The notes below the pieces were generated by a model that saw only the letters and a list, made by a program, of their open reading frames with translations, did not search any database and was not told where the DNA came from. A stretch of 64,000 bases of DNA from Acuticoccus sp965213555 (lineage in GTDB: Bacteria > Pseudomonadota > Alphaproteobacteria > Rhizobiales > Amorphaceae), in the NCBI RefSeq assembly GCF_965213555.1, contig NZ_OZ243890.1:1426001-1490000 (forward strand). Direction: 5' to 3'. Made by a program: the position numbers and the translations under genes. Positions 26,657 to 35,055 of the stretch are shown here, one piece after another; position 1 is the stretch's first letter, and each line of letters starts with the position of its first letter.

Positions 26657-27594
26657 GCGGGCCGCACGTCCTGATGGCCGACCCGATGATGGACAGCGTC
26701 GTCGAGGCGTTGCGCCCGGACTTCATCCTGCATGACCTCACCGCGGCCGCCGACAAGGACGCGCTTCTCGATGAGGTCGGAGGAGAGGTGCGGGGGCTCC
26801 TGACGGCGGGCGGCAAGGGCGCGCCCAAGTCCGTGCTCGACCGGCTGCCGAAGCTCCAGATGATCTCCTCGTTCGGCGTCGGCTACGACGGCCTCGACCT
26901 CGGCTACTGCCGTGAGCGGGGTCTGCGCGTCACCAACACGCCGGACGTGCTCAACGATGCCATGGCGGAGACGACGCTGGGCCTGATGATCGCCCTCGCC
27001 CGCGAGATCCCCCAAGCGGACGCCTACGTACGGTCCGGACGCTGGAGCGAGGCGAACTACAAGCTCACCGCCGAGCTGACCGGCAAGACGCTCGGCATCG
27101 TCGGCCTCGGCCGCATCGGCAAGGAGGTCGCCCGCCGCGCCCAGGCGTTCAAGATGCAGGTCGTCTACCATGGCCGGCACGAGCAGCCCTTCGAGCCCTA
27201 CCGGTACTACGCCGACCTCGTCGAGATGGCGCAGGCGGCGGACTGGCTGGTCAACATCACCCCCGGCGGCGCCGCGACGGACAAGATGCTGGGCGGCGCC
27301 GTGTTCGACGCGCTGGGTGAGGAGGGCTACCTCGTCAACGTCGGGCGCGGCTCGACGGTGGACGAGGCGGCGCTCATCGCCGCGCTCTCGGAGGGCCGCA
27401 TCGCCGGTGCAGCGCTCGACGTGTTCGAGGACGAGCCCCACGTGCCCGAGGCGCTGCGGACGATGCAGAACGTCGTCCTGTCGCCGCACCAGGGCTCGGC
27501 CACGCGCAAGACGCGCTGGATGATGGGCGACCTCGTCGTACGCAACCTCAAGGCCCACTTCGCCGGCGACCCGCTCATCACCCCCGTGGCATGA
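26653..27594 (+). CDS. D-isomer-specific 2-hydroxyacid dehydrogenase
   Basis: NAD(P)H-dependent reductase of 2-keto acids such as glyoxylate or hydroxypyruvate. 313 residues from GTG 26653, which overlaps the FAH stop. The Rossmann motif GLGRIG is at 151-156, and the catalytic trio Arg232 (NVGRGSTVDE), Glu261 (EDEP) and His279 (SPHQGS) is complete. The sequence resembles GhrB/hydroxypyruvate reductases. Cofactor preference is not clear, because the residue region after the second strand (YHGRHEQ) has an Arg that favours NADP. It ends 19 bp before the convergent epimerase gene. It likely reduces a 2-keto acid product of the preceding pathway genes. Confidence 0.92.
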   Translation: MSGPHVLMADPMMDSVVEALRPDFILHDLTAAADKDALLDEVGGEVRGLLTAGGKGAPKSVLDRLPKLQMISSFGVGYDGLDLGYCRERGLRVTNTPDVLNDAMAETTLGLMIALAREIPQADAYVRSGRWSEANYKLTAELTGKTLGIVGLGRIGKEVARRAQAFKMQVVYHGRHEQPFEPYRYYADLVEMAQAADWLVNITPGGAATDKMLGGAVFDALGEEGYLVNVGRGSTVDEAALIAALSEGRIAGAALDVFEDEPHVPEALRTMQNVVLSPHQGSATRKTRWMMGDLVVRNLKAHFAGDPLITPVA

Positions 27595-27613
27595 GGCGAG
27601 GGACCGGTGGCGA

Positions 27614-28585
27614 TCAGGCCGGCTCGCGGCGCACGTCGTCCTCCAGGAAGTAGCGCACGTTGTCCTCGAAGGAGGCGTCCGCGGTCAGCCCCAGCATCAG
27701 CGCCTTGCGCGGGTTGATGTGCGGGCGCCAACCGGAGACGATGGCGCGGATCGTCTCGTCAGGCTCGAAGCGGATGCGGCGCACCGGGTCGTCGCCGGCG
27801 ACGCGGCGCATGGCCTCGATCATCTCGCCGATGGTGCCGACGCGTCCGGGCAGCGCGAAGGCTCGGTTCTCGCCGAGCGCCGCGGCGTCGACCTCCGCGC
27901 AGGCGATGAGGTTCGCGACCGTCGCCCGCGGCGAGGCGTACCACAGCGCGTAGTCCTCCTCGACCGGGCAGACCGCCTCCTCCCCCTGCAGCGGCTCGCG
28001 GAAGATGGAGGACATGAACGAGGATGCGGCGGCGTTGGGCCGGCCGGGGCGGATCGTCACCGTCGGCAGGCGCGGCGCCCGGCCGTCGATGAAGCCCTTG
28101 CGCGAGTAGTCCGTGCACAGGAGCTCGCCGATCGCCTTCTGGGCGCCGTAGGAGGTCTGCGGGTTCACCTGCGTCCAGTCCTCGATCGCTTCGGGGATCT
28201 CGCCGCCGTAGACCGCGCAGGACGAGGTGAAGACCACGACGGGGGACGTGCCGAGCGCGCGCGCCGCCTCGAAGACGTTGCGCGTCCCGTCGACGTTGAC
28301 CCGCATGCCGAGGTCGAACTCGGCCTCCGCCTGGCCGGAGACCACCGCGGCGAGGTGGAAGACGACGTCGGGTGAGGCCTCGAACAGCGCCCTCGCCTGC
28401 GCCGCGTCGCCGATGTCGGCGGCGTGCGCGCTGACGCCGAACGGCGCCTCGACCGGCGCTGGCGCCGCGAGGTCGGCGAGCGCGACGTGGGTGATCGGCG
28501 CGCCGTTGAGCCTGCCGGACGCGGCGAGGGCGCGGGCGATCTTCTGCCCGAGGAAGCCGCCGCCGCCGATGATGAGGACGCGCAT
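27614..28585 (-). CDS. denD: D-erythronate dehydrogenase-type NAD-dependent epimerase/dehydratase family protein
   Basis: 323 residues, extended SDR. The N-terminal GGGGFLG motif is at residues 7-13; the catalytic Tyr146 and Lys150 are in SYGAQKAIGELL, with FTSSCAVYGGEIPE upstream. This combination, plus TVTIRPGRPNAAASSFMSSIFREPL and the C-terminal GWRPHINPRKALMLG, is characteristic of DenD, which oxidises D-erythronate to 2-keto-D-erythronate in four-carbon acid catabolism. No denA/ygbK/ygbM-type partners are seen in the window, so the substrate may differ. It is convergent with the hydroxyacid dehydrogenase. Its promoter side is the degraded arginase region. Confidence 0.85.
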   Translation of the reverse strand: MRVLIIGGGGFLGQKIARALAASGRLNGAPITHVALADLAAPAPVEAPFGVSAHAADIGDAAQARALFEASPDVVFHLAAVVSGQAEAEFDLGMRVNVDGTRNVFEAARALGTSPVVVFTSSCAVYGGEIPEAIEDWTQVNPQTSYGAQKAIGELLCTDYSRKGFIDGRAPRLPTVTIRPGRPNAAASSFMSSIFREPLQGEEAVCPVEEDYALWYASPRATVANLIACAEVDAAALGENRAFALPGRVGTIGEMIEAMRRVAGDDPVRRIRFEPDETIRAIVSGWRPHINPRKALMLGLTADASFEDNVRYFLEDDVRREPA

Positions 28586-28634
28586 CGGTCCCTCCCGTTG
28601 AGCGGCAGCACCTCACCATGGGCTGGCCGCCCCT

Positions 28635-29064
28635 TCAATGCCGACGGCATCGCGGGCTTTGGCGAGCACCCCTGGTCGGCTTTTCTATCCGGCCGCAGCT
28701 CGCCGGAGCAGCGCCAGCGCCGCCCCTCCGAAACGGCCGCTGCGATCGAGGGCGGGATCGAAGAGCGCCCCCGCGGCACCGACGACCGCAGACGCGCCGC
28801 CCCCGCACGGCGCCCGCGTCCACCCCGTGCGCGCCGACGAGCGTCACGCGCGCGTCCGGCAGCGCGCAAGATGCCGGCACGGTGCCCGCAGGGCTCGCCA
28901 GCAGCGCCCCGTAGCGTGCTGAGCCTCGTTGTCGAGGAAGTCCCCTGAGACGGTCTCCGGCGTGTTGAACTCGCCGTGCCCGTCGAGCCAGACCACGCCG
29001 AGGTCGTTCGCCCCGTCAGCGCGCAGCAGCCCCCACCGCGGTGCAACGGGGCCGGGAAGGCGAC
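28635..29064 (-). pseudogene. Arginase/agmatinase-family gene remnant
   Basis: In one minus-strand frame, positions ~29064-28880 encode LGVVWLDGHGEFNTPET (the metal-binding D-x-H-x-D box of arginases with the last Asp replaced by Glu), then SGDFLD and TGRCWRALR, the order seen in bacterial arginases. That frame then stops. A second frame, about 28880-28820, continues with ARVTLVGAHGVD, similar to the conserved LVG-R-D-L-D strand of the family. No N-terminal third (no GGDH/GGNC box), no start and no intact 3' end are present. The tauE-like gene ends only 4 bp away, so the 5' part was probably lost by deletion. The rest of the gap to 28586 holds no convincing gene. Confidence 0.6.
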
Positions 29065-29067
29065 GCG

Positions 29068-29805
29068 TCACAGCGCGCCGTCGGCGATGAGCTTGATGCT
29101 CACCGCGACGAGGATCAGGTGGATGAGGACGTAGAACCTTTCCGGCGCGATGCGCCGCACGAGGCGGGCGCCCAGAAGGGTCATCGCCAGTGCGTAGGGC
29201 GCCGCGACGAGCGCGATGGTAAGCACCTCGCGGGTGAGCTGGCCCAGCGCCAGGAAGCCAGGCACCTTCAGCCAGTTCACGGTCGCGAAGAACGCCACGC
29301 TGGTGGCGACGAACACGTCGCGCGGCAGCTTTTGGGGCAGGAGGTACATCTGGAAGGGCGGCCCACCGTGGTGGAGCACGGTGGACGTGAAGCCAGACAG
29401 CGCGCCGAGGAGGAGGCCGGTGGCAGGGTGGGCGACGCTCGCGGCCGCCCCGCGCCGTGCCAGGCCGCGCAGGGCGAACACCAGGGTGACCACGCCGAGC
29501 AGGACGAGGAGCGCCTCGCGCGGCAGGACCGCGAACGAGAGCACGCCGACGACGATGCCGACGGCCGCCGCGGGCAGGAGCAGCTTCAGGTTGCCGACGT
29601 CCCAGCGGCCGCGATAGAGCCAGACCGAGAACGCGTCCTGCGTGAGGAGGACCGGCAGGATGACGCTTGCCGCGGCGGTTGGCGGCATCACGAACAGCAT
29701 CAGGGGCATGGCCATCATGCCGACGCCGGACAGTCCGCCCTTGGAGAGCCCGAGCAGCGCCACGGCCAGCGCAAAGACGACGAGGGTGACTGGGTCGAGC
29801 GTCAT
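29068..29805 (-). CDS. Sulfite exporter TauE/SafE family membrane protein
   Basis: 245 residues with about eight hydrophobic segments in two homologous halves. The family's repeated motif is visible as GLSKGGLSGVGMMAMPLM near the N-terminus and GLLLGALSGFTSTVLHHGGPP near residue 140. The group exports sulfite, sulfoacetate or other organosulfur anions, but many members are uncharacterised. It is a single gene, divergent from the penicillin-acylase gene across a 325-bp gap, and abuts the arginase remnant downstream. No sulfonate-degrading enzyme is adjacent, so the exported anion is unknown. Confidence 0.88.
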   Translation of the reverse strand: MTLDPVTLVVFALAVALLGLSKGGLSGVGMMAMPLMLFVMPPTAAASVILPVLLTQDAFSVWLYRGRWDVGNLKLLLPAAAVGIVVGVLSFAVLPREALLVLLGVVTLVFALRGLARRGAAASVAHPATGLLLGALSGFTSTVLHHGGPPFQMYLLPQKLPRDVFVATSVAFFATVNWLKVPGFLALGQLTREVLTIALVAAPYALAMTLLGARLVRRIAPERFYVLIHLILVAVSIKLIADGAL

Positions 29806-30130
29806 CCTGCGGGCCGCGGTGCGGTTGCCGCACGGGCCCTGCCCCGCTTCGCCCTAGGACGATGCACGCCGCCGTCGCCGCTCCTGGATCCCTCTGCCAT
29901 CGCCCTTCCCATCCGCGTTCGCCGCGTCCACCCGCTTGTGCGCCCACCGCACCGCAGGGGCGAGCGGGGAGCGCCGCACGGGCGGCATGGTCCCGACCCC
30001 CTTATCCCGTCGGATCGCCGTTGGCAGGGTGTTCTTCGTCCCGTCGCGCCGTCCGCCCTTGCGACGCCGGCCGCCCTCGGCCGGAGCGGTGGGGAACCGT
30101 TGCCCGGTCGCCGCGGTTTTTGCCCGTAGC
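29806..30130. other. Divergent intergenic region, 325 bp
   Basis: Between the TauE/SafE gene and the penicillin-acylase-family gene. Very GC-rich; the frames open here on both strands have no recognisable protein character. It should hold the two divergent promoters. I see no clear operator, hairpin or RNA gene. Confidence 0.5.
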
Positions 30131-32398
30131 ATGAAGCCCTCCTCACTCAGCAAGATCGGCCGCCGCAGCCGGCAGGCGTTCGGCCTGGCCGGCCTCGCCT
30201 CGGGGGTGCTGCGACGCTCCCTCGGACGCCGCTTCCCAGCGACGACGCTGGCCGACCGCCTCGCGATGCTGCCCACGGCCGCGCCGCTCCAATCGCCGCT
30301 CACCATCCGGTGGAACGACCACCACGTGCCGTTCGTGGAGGCGGGCTGCGACCGCGATGCAGCGGTCGGCCTCGGCATCGTCCACGGTCACCTGCGCCTC
30401 GCGCAGATGGAGCTCATGCGCCGCGCCGCGCTCGGCCGCGTCTCCGAGGTCGCCGGAGATGCCGCGCTGGAGCTCGACCGCCTGCTCCGCCTCATCGACT
30501 TCCCGCGCGTGACCGAGGCGTCGCTCGCACTGATGCCTGATGCCACGCGCGCCTGGATCGCGGGCTTCTCCGACGGCATCAACGCCGCCGGCGCGGCGCG
30601 GCGGCCGCCGGAGTTCGACGTCCTCGGGATCGAGTTCGAGCCGTGGAGCGAGGCGGACCTCTTCGCCGTCTCGCGGCTGTGCTCGGCGGACTACGCGTGG
30701 AAGGTCTGGCGCACGTTGAACCCGCTGCGCGAGGATCCGGAGTGGGCACGCATGTGGGCCGACCTCATCGGCGTCGCGGCGGTGGCGGACGAGGACATCC
30801 CCATCGGCGCCGACAACCTCGAGGACGCGCTGCCGCACGTGTTCGACCGCGCCGGCTCCAACTGCCTCGCCCTCGCAGGCTCGCGCACGGCGAGCGGGGC
30901 GCCGATGCTCGCCTGCGACCCGCACCACATCATCACGGCGCCGAACCTGTGGCTCATCGCGGGTTTCCGCACGCCCGACCTCGCCGTCTGGGGCTTCATG
31001 ATCCCGGCACTGCCGATCTTCGGCGTGGGGCGCAACGCCCACGGTGCGTGGGGCGGGACGAACCTCCACGCCACGTCGTCCGAGCTCGTCAACGTGTCGG
31101 GCGAGGCGATCGACGAGGTCCCCGTGTCGATCCGCACGCGCGGGCGGACCCGCAGCGTCACCACGCGCCAGTCGCGCCTCGGCCCGATCATCAGCGATGC
31201 GCGCCCGTTCCGCATGCGTCAGGACACCGTGGCGCTGCACTGGCTCGGCCACCGCCCTTCGGACGAGTTCACCCCGTTCCGCGACATGATGCGGGCGACG
31301 AGCTGGGAGGAGTTCGCCGCCTCGGTGGACGGCTACGCGCTGCCGGGGCTCAACATGCTGTGGGCCGGTGCGTCAGGTCGCATCGGCAAGATGATCGGCG
31401 CGCACGTGCCCTCGCGCCCGCTCGCGACGCCCGACGACCTCGTCATCACCCCCGACGCGGCGCACACGCAGTGGACGCGCATGGTGACCGGCCGCGACCT
31501 GCCCATGACCGTCGACCCGGAGGCGGGCTTCGTCGTCTCGTCCAACGAGGCGCCCGAGGACCCCCCGGTGACGATCAGCCTGTTCTTCGCCTCCGACCTG
31601 AGGTTCCGCCGGATCGGCGACCTCCTCGGGGCGCGGCGTGACCACACCGTCGCGGACATGCGGCGGCTGCACCAGGACGTCCACCACGAGGCGGCGCACG
31701 ACATCGCCCAACGGGTCGCCCGCGTCGCGGCGGAGGTCGGCCTCGGTGGACCGGTGATCGAGGCGATCGCCGGCTGGGACGGCGACTACGCCGCAGGCTC
31801 GGCAGGCGCGCTCGCGTTCGAGCTCCTCGCCGAGCCGCTCGTCAAGGCGCTCGAGGCGCGCTCGGAGAAGCGCTTCGTCAGCCCCTACTGGCGGCCGTTC
31901 TCCCGCCTGACGCTGCTCGTCGGCGCGGCGCCGGACGAGGAGCTCTCCGAAGTGCTCGCCGAGGCGGCGCGCTCCGCCGAGAAGCCGTTCGCCCGCCACA
32001 AGACCTGGGGGGACATGCACAGGGTCCGCCTCGCGCACCCGTTCGCGCGGCTGCCGTGGATGTCGGCGCGCCTGCCGACGCTCGACTTCCCGTCCGGCGG
32101 CTCCAACGACACCGTGATGAAGTCGATGCACCCGTTCACCCAGCGCCGGCACGCGACCAACTTCGGCGCGAACGCCCGCTTCATCGCCGACCTTTCGGGC
32201 GAGGACGAGACCTACGCGCTGCTCCTCGGCGGCCAGGACGGATGGCCGGGCTCGCGCACGATGTTCGACATGGTCGGCGCCTGGCGGCGCGGTGAGGCGC
32301 TGCGGCTGCCCTTCTCGCGGACCGGGCTCGACTCCGAGTTCACGAACGTGACCAAGGTCGAGCCTTCTGCGGCCGCACGGGTAGCGGCGCATGTTTGA
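30131..32398 (+). CDS. Penicillin acylase (amidase) family protein
   Basis: Ntn-hydrolase superfamily amidase, 755 residues from ATG 30131. The precursor self-cleaves before the nucleophile; here the AGSN box puts Ser243 as the beta-chain start (DRAGSNCLALAGSRT), giving an alpha part of ~242 and a beta part of ~513 residues. Further family features are GIVHGHLRLAQMEL in the alpha chain, ACDPHH after the nucleophile strand, and PSGGSNDTVM near residue 660. No clear Sec signal is present; a basic-plus-hydrophobic N-terminus (residues 8-35) is ambiguous. The family hydrolyses N-acyl amides such as penicillins, acyl-homoserine lactones and acyl-amino acids. Its stop overlaps the GH3 gene by 8 bp, so it is coupled to an amide-forming enzyme. 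Confidence 0.88.
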   Translation: MKPSSLSKIGRRSRQAFGLAGLASGVLRRSLGRRFPATTLADRLAMLPTAAPLQSPLTIRWNDHHVPFVEAGCDRDAAVGLGIVHGHLRLAQMELMRRAALGRVSEVAGDAALELDRLLRLIDFPRVTEASLALMPDATRAWIAGFSDGINAAGAARRPPEFDVLGIEFEPWSEADLFAVSRLCSADYAWKVWRTLNPLREDPEWARMWADLIGVAAVADEDIPIGADNLEDALPHVFDRAGSNCLALAGSRTASGAPMLACDPHHIITAPNLWLIAGFRTPDLAVWGFMIPALPIFGVGRNAHGAWGGTNLHATSSELVNVSGEAIDEVPVSIRTRGRTRSVTTRQSRLGPIISDARPFRMRQDTVALHWLGHRPSDEFTPFRDMMRATSWEEFAASVDGYALPGLNMLWAGASGRIGKMIGAHVPSRPLATPDDLVITPDAAHTQWTRMVTGRDLPMTVDPEAGFVVSSNEAPEDPPVTISLFFASDLRFRRIGDLLGARRDHTVADMRRLHQDVHHEAAHDIAQRVARVAAEVGLGGPVIEAIAGWDGDYAAGSAGALAFELLAEPLVKALEARSEKRFVSPYWRPFSRLTLLVGAAPDEELSEVLAEAARSAEKPFARHKTWGDMHRVRLAHPFARLPWMSARLPTLDFPSGGSNDTVMKSMHPFTQRRHATNFGANARFIADLSGEDETYALLLGGQDGWPGSRTMFDMVGAWRRGEALRLPFSRTGLDSEFTNVTKVEPSAAARVAAHV

Positions 32399-33923
32399 CG
32401 CGACGCCCCTCCTCAGGGGCTACGGCAAGCTGCGCATGCGCCGCCTGGCGCGCCGCAGCGCCGCGGCGATGCAGTCGTCCCAGCTCCTTCGCCTGGTGCG
32501 CCGGGCCGAGGCGACGCGCTTCGGCCGCGACCACGACTTTGCGTCGATCCGCACGGTGAGGGACTACCAGGAGCGCGTCCCCCTGCGCTCGTTCGAGGAC
32601 CTCAACGAGGCCTACTTCAAGGATGCCTTCCCGGTGCTGACCGACGTGACCTGGCCGGGCACCATCCCCTACTTCGCCGTGTCCTCGGGAACGTCGAGCG
32701 GGCGCACCAAGCACATCCCGGTCTCGCGCGACATGGTGCGCTCCAACGCCCGCGCGGGGACCGATCTCCTCGCCCACCACGTCCGACGCAACCCGAAGAG
32801 CCGCGTCCTCGCCGGCAAGAGCTTCATGCTGGGCGGCTCGGTCGCCATGGAGACGCTGGCGGACGGGGTGAAGTCGGGCGACCTGTCGGGCATCGCGCGG
32901 CTCAACAACCCGCGCTGGTCGACGCCCTACGTGTTCCCTTCCATCGATGAGGCGCTCGAGGCGGATTGGGAGGCGAAGATCGACCGCCTCGCCCGCCTGT
33001 CCCTCAGGGAGCCGATCCGCTGCATCGCGGGCACGCCGTCGTGGCTCCTCCTGTTCTTCGAGCGACTGGCCGAGATCACCGGCCAGGGCAGGAACGTCCG
33101 CGCGTTCTACCCCAACCTCGACCTCATGGTGTACGGCGGCATGAGCTTCGCGCCCTATCGCGAGACGTTCCAAGGCTGGTTCGGCGACGGTGTCGTCGAC
33201 TGGCGCGAGGTCTACTCGGCGTCCGAGGGCTTCGTCGCCAGCGCCGACCTCGGCGTCGACGAGGGGATGCGGCTCAACCTCGACGTCGGGCTGTTCTATG
33301 AGTTCGTGCCGATGGCGGAGTGGGAGGCCGAGGCGCCGACGCGCTACACGGTCGCAGATGCGCCGGCCGGCGAGTACGGGCTCGTCCTGACCACCTGCGC
33401 GGGGCTGTGGTCCTACAGGATCGGCGACGTGGTCGAGCTCGTCCCCGGCGACGTGCCCCGTGTCAGGGTGACGGGTCGCACGTCGTACTACCTGTCGGCG
33501 TTCGGCGAGCACCTGTCCGGCCGCGAGATCGAGCTGGCCGTGCTCGAGGCGGCGCGGCACGCCGGACGCACGGTCGCCGAGTACGCGGTGACGCCGCTCT
33601 ATCCCGGCGACGGCGATGGGGAGGACGGCGCGGCCGGACGGCACCTCTTCGTCGTCGAGCTCGACGGGCCGGTGGACGACGAGGCCGCCTTCGCGCGCGT
33701 CCTCGACGAGACGCTGAAGGCGGGCAACGAGGACTACGAGGTCCACCGGCGGAGGGACTTCCAGCTCCGGCCGCCGGTGGTGCGCTTCGTGTCTCCCGGC
33801 GCCTTCGCGAACTGGATGCGCGAGCGCGGCAAGCTCGGCGGGCAGAACAAGGTCCCCCGCGTGGTGCTCAACGATGACGTTCGTGAGCAGTTCATGAAAC
33901 TTGCTGGTTCCATCCGCGTTTGA
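32391..33923 (+). CDS. GH3-family acyl-acid-amide synthetase
   Basis: 510 residues, ANL-type adenylating enzyme of the GH3 family, known in plants for joining amino acids to jasmonate or auxin. All nucleotide motifs are there: SSGTSSGRTKHIP (98-110), YSASEG (275-280) and YRIGDVV (342-348). The C-terminal cap contains NEDYEVHRR and ends KVPRVV. It starts at ATG 32391 inside the last codons of the penicillin-acylase-family gene. Bacterial GH3 proteins are mostly uncharacterised; the expected reaction is ATP-dependent activation of a carboxylate and transfer to an amine. Pairing with an amidase suggests that the two make and break the same class of N-acyl amide; this is inference. Confidence 0.88.
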   Translation: MFDATPLLRGYGKLRMRRLARRSAAAMQSSQLLRLVRRAEATRFGRDHDFASIRTVRDYQERVPLRSFEDLNEAYFKDAFPVLTDVTWPGTIPYFAVSSGTSSGRTKHIPVSRDMVRSNARAGTDLLAHHVRRNPKSRVLAGKSFMLGGSVAMETLADGVKSGDLSGIARLNNPRWSTPYVFPSIDEALEADWEAKIDRLARLSLREPIRCIAGTPSWLLLFFERLAEITGQGRNVRAFYPNLDLMVYGGMSFAPYRETFQGWFGDGVVDWREVYSASEGFVASADLGVDEGMRLNLDVGLFYEFVPMAEWEAEAPTRYTVADAPAGEYGLVLTTCAGLWSYRIGDVVELVPGDVPRVRVTGRTSYYLSAFGEHLSGREIELAVLEAARHAGRTVAEYAVTPLYPGDGDGEDGAAGRHLFVVELDGPVDDEAAFARVLDETLKAGNEDYEVHRRRDFQLRPPVVRFVSPGAFANWMRERGKLGGQNKVPRVVLNDDVREQFMKLAGSIRV

Positions 33924-33977
33924 CGACAGGTGTGCGCGTCGGCGGTCGCCTACAGAGCTGGAGGAGGTCCGCCGATC

Positions 33978-34997
33978 ATGGATGACGTTGGCTACGAACG
34001 CGTGCGCATTCCGACCGCGAACCCCTTCGTGCTGACGGACTTCGGGCGAGAGAGCACCGAGGCGGTCCTCGAGGCCGAGCTCTACAAGCCGGCGACGCTG
34101 AAGCCGCCCTTCCCGGCGGTCGTGGTCTCGGAGGGACTGGGCGGGGTCAAGACGGCGCGCGAGCGGCGCTACGGCCGCTTCCTGGCGCAGAATGGGTTCG
34201 TCGCGCTGGTTGTCGATTCGTTCAAGTCGCGCGGCTTCGACACGGCGCCTCATCCCATCCGCGCGATCAACGTGACGGAGTCGATGATGCTCGCGGACGC
34301 GTTCGCCGGCCTCACCTGGCTCGCCGAGCGCGACGACGTAGACGCCAAACGCATCTACAACATCGGCTTCTCCTATGGCGGCATGATCTGCGTCTTGACC
34401 GCCTACGAGCAGCTCCGCCGGCTTTTCGTCGCGTCGGACGACAAGTTCGCCGCCCACGTTTCGTACTACGGGCCGACCGTGCCGCGGCTGGAGGACTACA
34501 CGACGACGGGCGCGCCCGTGGCGATCCTGAACGGCGAGCTCGACAACAACTTCGACCCCAAGCGCCTCGAGCTCATTGCCGAGGACCTTCGCCAGGGCGG
34601 CTCGGCGGTCGAGAACATCGTGTTCGAGGACGTCTACCACCAGTGGGATTCGGACGACCACGAGCGCCGGTTCGACAGGTTCAACATCAAGGCACTGGGC
34701 ACACGCATCGACCCCGAGTACGCGATCATCGACGAGAAGTCGGGGCGCAGGATAAAGAGCTTCGCGACGCGGCTCCTGGCGATCGCGCGGTCGGTGAGCC
34801 TGAAGGGCTTCCACCTGCAGCGCGACGCCGACATCATGCGCCAGACGGACGAGATCCTTCTTCGCTACCTCGCCACGCACGCCGACGCGCCGCCGGTCGC
34901 GGGCTCGGAGCCCTCTCGCGAGCATGGTGAGGCGAGCGCGGAAGTGCCCCCTCCCATGCGCGACCACGAGGTTCACCGAGCCGCGCGAAGCGGCTAA
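33978..34997 (+). CDS. Alpha/beta hydrolase, dienelactone hydrolase family
   Basis: 339 residues from ATG 33978, which has GGAGGAGG about 12 bp upstream. The catalytic triad can be assigned: Ser132 in the nucleophile elbow GFSYGG, Asp189 in GELDNNFD and His221 in VYHQWDS. The FAKVVSEGLGG-like entrance (VVVSEGLGGVKTA) forms the oxyanion side. The serine elbow differs from the cysteine of true dienelactone hydrolases, so esterase or amidase activity is more likely. A C-terminal extension of ~110 residues past the histidine, with a YAIIDEKSGRRIKSF block, is unusual. It follows the GH3 gene by 54 bp on the same strand, so probably one operon. Confidence 0.83.
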   Translation: MDDVGYERVRIPTANPFVLTDFGRESTEAVLEAELYKPATLKPPFPAVVVSEGLGGVKTARERRYGRFLAQNGFVALVVDSFKSRGFDTAPHPIRAINVTESMMLADAFAGLTWLAERDDVDAKRIYNIGFSYGGMICVLTAYEQLRRLFVASDDKFAAHVSYYGPTVPRLEDYTTTGAPVAILNGELDNNFDPKRLELIAEDLRQGGSAVENIVFEDVYHQWDSDDHERRFDRFNIKALGTRIDPEYAIIDEKSGRRIKSFATRLLAIARSVSLKGFHLQRDADIMRQTDEILLRYLATHADAPPVAGSEPSREHGEASAEVPPPMRDHEVHRAARSG

Positions 34998-35055
34998 CGG
35001 TTCCCGTCCGGCCGTCCGGCAGGATACGCACCATCAGCTCACTTTGGAGGCATCA

